Below, one piece after another: positions 59,250 to 64,000 of a stretch of DNA of 64,000 nt (its first letter is position 1; each line of letters opens with the position of its first letter). The notes below the pieces were generated by a model. That model was not told the DNA's origin. It did no database searches and saw only the letters and a program-made list of their open reading frames with translations. This DNA is from Akkermansiaceae bacterium (GTDB lineage: Bacteria > Verrucomicrobiota > Verrucomicrobiia > Verrucomicrobiales > DEV007), in contig JACKQC010000007.1 of assembly GCA_024233085.1 (NCBI GenBank), positions 124,001 to 188,000 on the forward strand. The letters are read 5' to 3'. Both the position numbers and the translations under genes were made by a program.

Positions 59250-62162
59250 ATGTCCTTTTCATTTCGGAATCTGTTCTCGCAGGACGCGAAAATGGAGGCG
59301 GAGACGCCCATGAACCAGCCACCTCCAGCCGGTGCCCAATCGATTCTCGATCCCGCCGGATCGCTCTCGGCGTACATGCCGAGACGCGAGGGCGCGGTGG
59401 AAGGCGGCGGCGGCGGTGGCGGGGCACCGTTTCCGCCCACGCCCATGCCCGGTGGTGGAGCGCCGTTTCAGCCCACGCCCATGCCGACGAACAGCGGCAG
59501 TTTCGAGGCCATGTTCGGGGGCGGCGGATCGCAGCCGGGTCAGACGCCGCCGCCGGCGGCGGGCCATCCCGTGGAATCCCGAGGCGGTGGCGGCAATCCC
59601 TTCGAATCGGCGGATGGCAGTTTCGGCCAGCGGATGGGCATGGGCGGCCCGGGCGGTGGAGCACCGTCCCAGGGGCGCAGGCAGAGCTATTCGATTCGCG
59701 ACGTGCTGCCTTTCATTCCCCCGGCCCTCGTGGCGCAGGGGGGCGTGCCGATGGATCGCTCCCTCCAGATCGAAATGCCCGCCGACGGGTCGCACGATGT
59801 GAAACTCTCCGCGATTTACACGGCTTGTCCGGATCTCTTCGCGGCGGAGATCACCCCGCTGAACGACTCGAGGATCACGCTTCCCGATCCGGATTCGTCG
59901 TCGGCGACCGGCGCGGCCGCCGGACAGAGCTGGCAGGTGGGGGGACTCCCGCAGCCCCGGGATCGGGAGTCGGTTCCGGCCGGTTTTTCGATGGCGACGG
60001 CCGCCCCGTCCTCGAGGGGCGCGGCGGAGGAAAACCCGTTCGCCTCGCCGGCGATGGCCGCCCAGGGAGCGGAACGGTCGGCCGTCGAGATGGGGGATAA
60101 TCCCTTCGCGAATCAGTTCGCCGCTCCCATGCCGGTTCGGGCCGGCGGATTTGACGCGGGAAACCCGTTTTTGTCCCATCCGGAAGAACCCGCCGGGGCG
60201 GGAAGCGTGCCGGTGGAGGTGATGCCCGTCGGCGACAGCCAGGCGGCGGTTTTCGGCGATCGCCCGGGCGGTGACTCGGGAAATCCCGGCGCGGGACCGG
60301 TTCAAAACGCCGCGCCGGAAATGTCCCCCTTCGGTTTTCCGCCGCCGCGCGAGGAGGGACAATCGCAGTTTTTCGGCGCCTTCGGCACTCCGCCATCGCC
60401 CTCGCCGCATTCGAACGCCTTCGGTGGTGGCGGCGGCGGTTTCGAGGGCGGTTCCGCCTTTGGTGGCGGCGCGGCGCCCCGACCGGCGCCGGAAGGGAGG
60501 GAAGAATTCGCGGCGCCTCCTCATCCCCCGGAATACGAGCGTCCCGCCCACTCCGAGCCGTCGACGGAAGGCCGATCCTTCGAGGCGCAGTGGCCCTCGC
60601 AGCCGCCGGTCGCCCAGACGGCGGAGGGAAATCCCTTCGCGACGCCGGGCAGTCCCGCCGCGCCCTCGCCGGCGCCCGCAAATCCCTGGGGCCAGGCCTC
60701 GCCCGCCGGTGCGGAGACCCCGCGCGGCGGCGGAGCCGACTTTGGTGGCCAGACCCATCCCTTCGCGGGCGGTTTCGAGCAGCCCGCGCCCCCGTCGCCG
60801 CCGGCCCCGTCGTCGCCATTTTCCGCGCCGGAAAACTCCTTCGGAGGATGGGGCGCGCCGGCTTCTCCATCGCCGCCCGGGCCGCCGACCCACGAAGCTC
60901 CGCACCAGGCGGAGACCCCCTTCGGCACGGGATTTTCCACGCCCTTTTCCGAGCAGGCCCGTCAGGATTGGGGGGCTCAACCGGAGCCGATGTCGCCGGG
61001 CGGCGGCGCGGCGCCCTTTTTCGCGCCTCAAAACGCCCCCGCCCCCGAAACGGCCCCGACCCGCCAGCCCGAGCCGGTGCCGTGGGGAAATCCCGAGCCC
61101 GCCCGACCCGCATTCCAGGCTCCGATCTACGGCGGCGGGGCCGAGAGTCCGAACCGGTCGGATCCCTTCGCGCCGTTGCCGTCCCGTCCGGCCGAGGCGC
61201 CGACCGCCTTTCAGGGGCCGCCCGCGGCGCCGGAATCGCCCGCCCCTGGCGGCGGCGGCGAACTTTTCGGCCGGCCAACGCAGTCCGCGGAGGCGGGTGG
61301 CGTATTCCACGGCCGCTCCGCCGGAGACGATGAGGAAAGCGAATACGCGGCCTTTCTTCCCCCTTCGGTCGAGGCTTCGGACGACGGGTTCCAGGCCGAG
61401 TTCATGAAGCCGTTTTCGCCGGAGCTGGCTCCGACGCCCGCGACGGCGATGCCGCAAAGCGGGCCGCCCGCCGCCTTCGACGCGCTGAATCCGGCCCGGG
61501 GTTTCGAGGCGCCCGCCCCGGCGCGTGACTGGAGTCCGCCTCCGGCCGGGCAGGGTGGGGCGCCCGCGTTTCCCGACCAGCCGCCGCAGCCGCGGCCGCA
61601 GCACCCGTCGCAACAAGCCCGGCAGCAGGCGTCGCCGCCGGCCTCGAGCGCGGTCGCGGAGAAGCGGACTTTCTTCGATGAATTGCAGAGCGTCAGCCAG
61701 CCGATGCCGGGTCAGCGACCGGCCCCGGAGCCACCGCCGGCGAAGCCCACGCTCGAGTTCGCCGACCGCGTCGATCGCGATGTCGAGTTGCGGGCGGTTT
61801 TCGGGACGGACGAGCCATTCGACGCGCCGACGGTGGCACGGTTGACCGCGGAATTGCCCGGCGTGGCCGCCTGTGTGTTCAACGGCGGCAACGGCGTCGC
61901 GTCGCGCTGGCCCGACAACGAGGCCAACGCCCAGCTCGCCCGCGAAATCGGGTCGCTGCTGCGAACGGCGCGCGAATTGGCGAACCTGACGGGCGCGGGC
62001 GGAGCCGAGACCTTCACCATGCACACGGATCGCGGCATCATCAGTCTCTTCACGCACGGCGAGGCCTGCCTGGCCGTGCGGCACAAGCCGGGGGAATTCG
62101 ACCCCGGCGTCCGGGAAAAGCTGATGCTGGTCTCCCGGGGAGCCGCGGCCCTGAGCCGCTGA
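59250..62162 (+). CDS. Gly/Pro-rich protein with C-terminal roadblock/LC7 domain
   Basis: 970 residues. The N-terminal 140 are disordered (Gly, Pro). Residues about 145-215 form a small folded unit (SYSIRDVLPFIPPALVAQ, then IEMPADGSHDVKLSAIYTAC). A 600-residue low-complexity linker follows, with five NPF tripeptides in the whole protein, a DPF, and many Gly/Pro runs. The last 130 residues (about 840-970) match a roadblock/LC7 domain (TAELPGVAACVFNGGNG, then helices and GIISLFTHGEACLAVRH). Roadblock proteins are partners or GAPs of MglA-type GTPases, and one is encoded next. It is probably a scaffold. Confidence 0.75.
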   Translation: MSFSFRNLFSQDAKMEAETPMNQPPPAGAQSILDPAGSLSAYMPRREGAVEGGGGGGGAPFPPTPMPGGGAPFQPTPMPTNSGSFEAMFGGGGSQPGQTPPPAAGHPVESRGGGGNPFESADGSFGQRMGMGGPGGGAPSQGRRQSYSIRDVLPFIPPALVAQGGVPMDRSLQIEMPADGSHDVKLSAIYTACPDLFAAEITPLNDSRITLPDPDSSSATGAAAGQSWQVGGLPQPRDRESVPAGFSMATAAPSSRGAAEENPFASPAMAAQGAERSAVEMGDNPFANQFAAPMPVRAGGFDAGNPFLSHPEEPAGAGSVPVEVMPVGDSQAAVFGDRPGGDSGNPGAGPVQNAAPEMSPFGFPPPREEGQSQFFGAFGTPPSPSPHSNAFGGGGGGFEGGSAFGGGAAPRPAPEGREEFAAPPHPPEYERPAHSEPSTEGRSFEAQWPSQPPVAQTAEGNPFATPGSPAAPSPAPANPWGQASPAGAETPRGGGADFGGQTHPFAGGFEQPAPPSPPAPSSPFSAPENSFGGWGAPASPSPPGPPTHEAPHQAETPFGTGFSTPFSEQARQDWGAQPEPMSPGGGAAPFFAPQNAPAPETAPTRQPEPVPWGNPEPARPAFQAPIYGGGAESPNRSDPFAPLPSRPAEAPTAFQGPPAAPESPAPGGGGELFGRPTQSAEAGGVFHGRSAGDDEESEYAAFLPPSVEASDDGFQAEFMKPFSPELAPTPATAMPQSGPPAAFDALNPARGFEAPAPARDWSPPPAGQGGAPAFPDQPPQPRPQHPSQQARQQASPPASSAVAEKRTFFDELQSVSQPMPGQRPAPEPPPAKPTLEFADRVDRDVELRAVFGTDEPFDAPTVARLTAELPGVAACVFNGGNGVASRWPDNEANAQLAREIGSLLRTARELANLTGAGGAETFTMHTDRGIISLFTHGEACLAVRHKPGEFDPGVREKLMLVSRGAAALSR

Positions 62163-62308
62163 CAACCTATTTTTTCCAGCGCACGCCGCCACGCTTTACG
62201 CACCGTTTCGCGGCGGGATTCTTTTCCCGCCTCAGGCGACCGGAAATCGCGAAACGCCGGGGCGGACGAGCGTCGCCAACGACAGTCCCCCCCTCTTTTT
62301 TCGACCGA

Positions 62309-63001
62309 ATGGCCGTTTACAACCACGATTCCCGAGAGGTTCAGTTCAAGATCGTCTATTGCGGCGCGCCGCTCAGCGGCAAGACGACGAACCTCATCCA
62401 CATCCACGAGCGGCTGGCGCCCGGGACACGCGGCGACCTGGTTTCCATCGCGACGGCCCGGGAACGGACGCTGTTTTTCGACTATCTGCCGGTGCACGCG
62501 ACCGAGATCGCCGGTTATCGGACGCGGTTTCAGCTCTACACGGTGCCGGGGCAGAAGGTTTACGACGAGACACGGCAGATCGTGCTCCGGGGCGCGGACG
62601 GCATCGTGTTTGTCGCCGATTCGGACCCGGAACGGGCCGGCGAAAATCTCGAGGCGCTCGAGGCCACCCGCGACGCCCTGCGGTTGCTGGGGCGGACGAC
62701 GGACCGGTTGCCGGCCGTTTTCCAATACAACAAACGCGACCTGCCCCGGGCCATGCGGCCGGAGGAAATGGACGAGGCCCTCGGGGTGGCGCGTCCCAGC
62801 TTTCTCGCCTGCGCGAAAAGCGGCTACAACGTGTTTGCCACGCTCGACGCGGTTTCCCAGGAGGTGCTCCGCCATTTCCACACCCGCCGACTCCAGCGGG
62901 ACGCCACCCTGCCGCCGCGCGCCACCGAGACGGGGTCGCGCCCGGCTTCGCCTCCGACGGCGGCCGAATCCGAGCCGAACACCCCCGCGCTGGCCCGTTG
63001 A
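62309..63001 (+). CDS. mglA: MglA-type small GTPase
   Basis: 230 residues. P-loop GAPLSGKT at 19-26, the MglA-type second region TLFFDYLP, the DxxG-equivalent TVPGQ, and NKRDLP (G4) in QYNKRDLP are characteristic of the MglA polarity GTPases of Myxococcus and Thermus. The C-terminal 35 residues are an extra disordered tail. MglA-GTP marks a cell pole or a site of assembly, with MglB (a roadblock dimer) as its GAP. Here a large roadblock protein precedes it and an MglB-like one follows after 56 bp, supporting a three-part module. ATG 62309. Confidence 0.92.
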   Translation: MAVYNHDSREVQFKIVYCGAPLSGKTTNLIHIHERLAPGTRGDLVSIATARERTLFFDYLPVHATEIAGYRTRFQLYTVPGQKVYDETRQIVLRGADGIVFVADSDPERAGENLEALEATRDALRLLGRTTDRLPAVFQYNKRDLPRAMRPEEMDEALGVARPSFLACAKSGYNVFATLDAVSQEVLRHFHTRRLQRDATLPPRATETGSRPASPPTAAESEPNTPALAR

Positions 63002-63057
63002 CCTTGATTTCGCGTGAATTTTGCCCGCTCCTCTCCTTTCCCCTGTATTTTCGCCCC

Positions 63058-63735
63058 ATGAACGCGCCCCGCGCCTCCGAAAACTGGAACGCCGACGACC
63101 TTGAGATGACGGCGGAGACCTCCGCGCGCGCCGAGGCGATCCTGCGTGAGTTCGCGACCGACGCCGAGCTGGACATCGCCCTTGTCGTCGATGCCGGCGG
63201 CGGCATGATCGCCGGGGTGGCGACCCGGCCGGATGTGGATGTGGACACGGTGGGCGCCCTGGTGGCCGGCGCGTTCGGCGCGGTGCGGGCGCTGGCGCGC
63301 GAGCTGGGCGAGACGGCCATCGCCGAGAGCGTTCATCACGGGGACCGCGACACGCTTTACCTCCGCGAGATCGACCATCGGCTGCTGTTGCTCGGAGTCG
63401 CCGGGGTCGGCCAGCCGGCCGGCATTGTCCGCGAAAAAGGCTCGGCGATCGCGATGGAGCTGAGCGCGCTGTTTGGCCCGGCGGCGGCTCCGGAGCCGGC
63501 GGACGAGGAGTCTCCCTTCGAGGCGGAGGACGGCGACGATGACGCCCTGTTCGAGGCCGCCTTCGAGCTGGACGAGGAGGATGACGAAGATCCGGCTCAC
63601 GAGAGCCCGGAACCGGCTCCGACCCAACAGGGTATGGTCGGTGACCCAACCCTGTTGGGTCGAAAGATCGAGGCCGCCGCCGGGGGCGATCCGGAAGAGG
63701 CCGGCGGGCCGCGCTACGTGTTCGACATTGGATGA
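63058..63735 (+). CDS. MglB-like roadblock/LC7 protein
   Basis: 225 residues. The first 135 form a roadblock domain: an N-terminal helix, LDIALVVDAGGGMIAGV, VGALVAGAFGAVRALARELGE, and LREIDHRLLLLGVAGVGQPAGIVREKG. The rest is a very acidic tail (DDDALFEAAFELDEEDDEDPAHESPEP), in which codons for TQQGMVGDPTLLG derive from repeat copy I. It sits next to the MglA-type GTPase and is the likely GAP or effector. ATG 63058. No transmembrane segment. Confidence 0.85.
   Translation: MNAPRASENWNADDLEMTAETSARAEAILREFATDAELDIALVVDAGGGMIAGVATRPDVDVDTVGALVAGAFGAVRALARELGETAIAESVHHGDRDTLYLREIDHRLLLLGVAGVGQPAGIVREKGSAIAMELSALFGPAAAPEPADEESPFEAEDGDDDALFEAAFELDEEDDEDPAHESPEPAPTQQGMVGDPTLLGRKIEAAAGGDPEEAGGPRYVFDIG
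63620..63662. repeat. palindromic repeat copy I, inside the MglB-like gene
   Basis: CGACCCAACAGGGTATGGTC (63620-63639) and GACCCAACCCTGTTGGGTCG (63643-63662) in inverted orientation with a three-base centre. It is read in frame near the end of the protein (PTQQGMVGDPTLLGR). The TTAG of the intergenic form is TATG here. Confidence 0.9.
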
Positions 63736-63877
63736 AAACCGGCCGCCACAGGACTTTTCGCGACGGGGCGCCGGATTTTTCGGGCGCGCTCGCTTCCCGC
63801 TTTGAATTCGGCGCGGATTATGCTAGACCTTGCGTCCGCGCACGCACACAAACCGCTTTCGGAGGGAGTACACGACC

Positions 63878-64000
63878 ATGATGGATTTGATCTTGAAGGG
63901 GGGGCCGCTGATGTGGCTCCTGTTGGGTTGCAGCATTCTGACCATCGCCATTTCACTGGAGCGCTATTTTCAGTTCCACCGGGCGCGCGTCGACGTGGGC
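63878..64000 (+). CDS. MotA/TolQ/ExbB proton channel family protein (5' part)
   Basis: The first 41 codons of a gene cut by the window end: MMDLILKGGPLMWLLLGCSI, then LTIAISLERYFQFHR. This is the N-terminal helix and LERxxxF motif of ExbB/TolQ/MotA-type channels, which use the proton gradient to drive periplasmic work or movement. A good Shine-Dalgarno GGAGGGAG is at 63861-63868. It lies 142 bp after the MglB-like gene on the same strand, so it may belong to the same cluster. Confidence 0.85.
   Translation, partial: MMDLILKGGPLMWLLLGCSILTIAISLERYFQFHRARVDVG

Noticed and set aside
62145..62175. GCGGC/GCCGC stem with a later T-run at the end of the roadblock scaffold as a terminator
   Set aside because: The stem is only 5 bp, lies inside the last codons, and the T-run begins 10 bases after it.
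59259..62192. 977-codon open frame on the minus strand opposite the roadblock scaffold
   Set aside because: Arg/Gly-rich shadow of the Gly/Pro-rich gene; the + frame has a recognisable C-terminal roadblock domain.

Overview
The window reads as a GC-rich chromosome segment from the PVC superphylum, most probably Verrucomicrobiota. The lineage call rests on gene content: a large exported PVC-type CxxCH cytochrome/HEAT protein, a Tat-exported DUF1501 protein, a sulfatase fused to a rhamnogalacturonan acetylesterase, prepilin-like proteins, and a full peptidoglycan and isoprenoid housekeeping set. I see no transposase, integrase, phage or CRISPR. One tRNA gene (Leu, anticodon UAG) is present. Genes are dense; ATGA stop/start overlaps mark several operons (19253-19839, 21401-23397, 23557-24869, 25876-28013, 29359-32234, 56334-58147).

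Layout. 0-10 kb: M32 carboxypeptidase, GNAT-type acyltransferase, Uma2 nuclease, VapBC-type toxin-antitoxin pair, FIST protein, tRNA-Leu, YqeY, IspD, dCTP deaminase, aldo/keto reductase. 10-20 kb: OsmC protein, PVC cytochrome protein, PtsN-like EIIA, GT39-like membrane glycosyltransferase, LMW phosphatase, an RpiB-SHMT fusion and a MazF-type toxin-antitoxin pair. 20-30 kb: zwf/opcA, DUF1028 protein, rhomboid, cdsA-dxr-ROK kinase, M29 aminopeptidase. 30-37 kb: an RfaE2-PurN fusion, then an exported alpha/beta hydrolase fused to a FAH/hydratase-like domain and a sulfatase-RGAE fusion (polysaccharide theme), then tadA, rpe, a bifunctional nuclease, a gamma carbonic anhydrase and HU. 37-50 kb: a class A PBP whose transpeptidase signature is broken, a methyltransferase, BtpA-like, DUF1015 and PpiD-like proteins, and pyruvate phosphate dikinase. 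50-59 kb: prepilin, DUF1501 protein, a three-gene exported CsgG/TolB-like cluster, SDR. 59-64 kb: an MglA-type small GTPase between two roadblock proteins, followed by the start of an ExbB/TolQ/MotA-type channel.

The most unusual feature is a family of about 40-bp repeats built from the monomer AACCCTGTTGGGT, usually two monomers in inverted orientation. Nine loci occur in 64 kb. Four lie inside open reading frames (DUF3592 protein, dxr, the hydrolase/FAH junction, the MglB-like tail), one supplies the last codons and stop of the btpA-like gene, and one abuts the dcd start codon. Several intergenic copies carry a TAG or TAA triplet that is altered in the copies read as protein. This resembles a coding-compatible palindromic element comparable in behaviour to the Rickettsia palindromic elements, and one copy sits exactly where two unrelated enzymes have become fused.

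Other points to follow up are four multi-enzyme fusions, the pseudo-transpeptidase PBP, the polarity-type GTPase module with NPF-rich linkers, and two further small palindromic repeat families.
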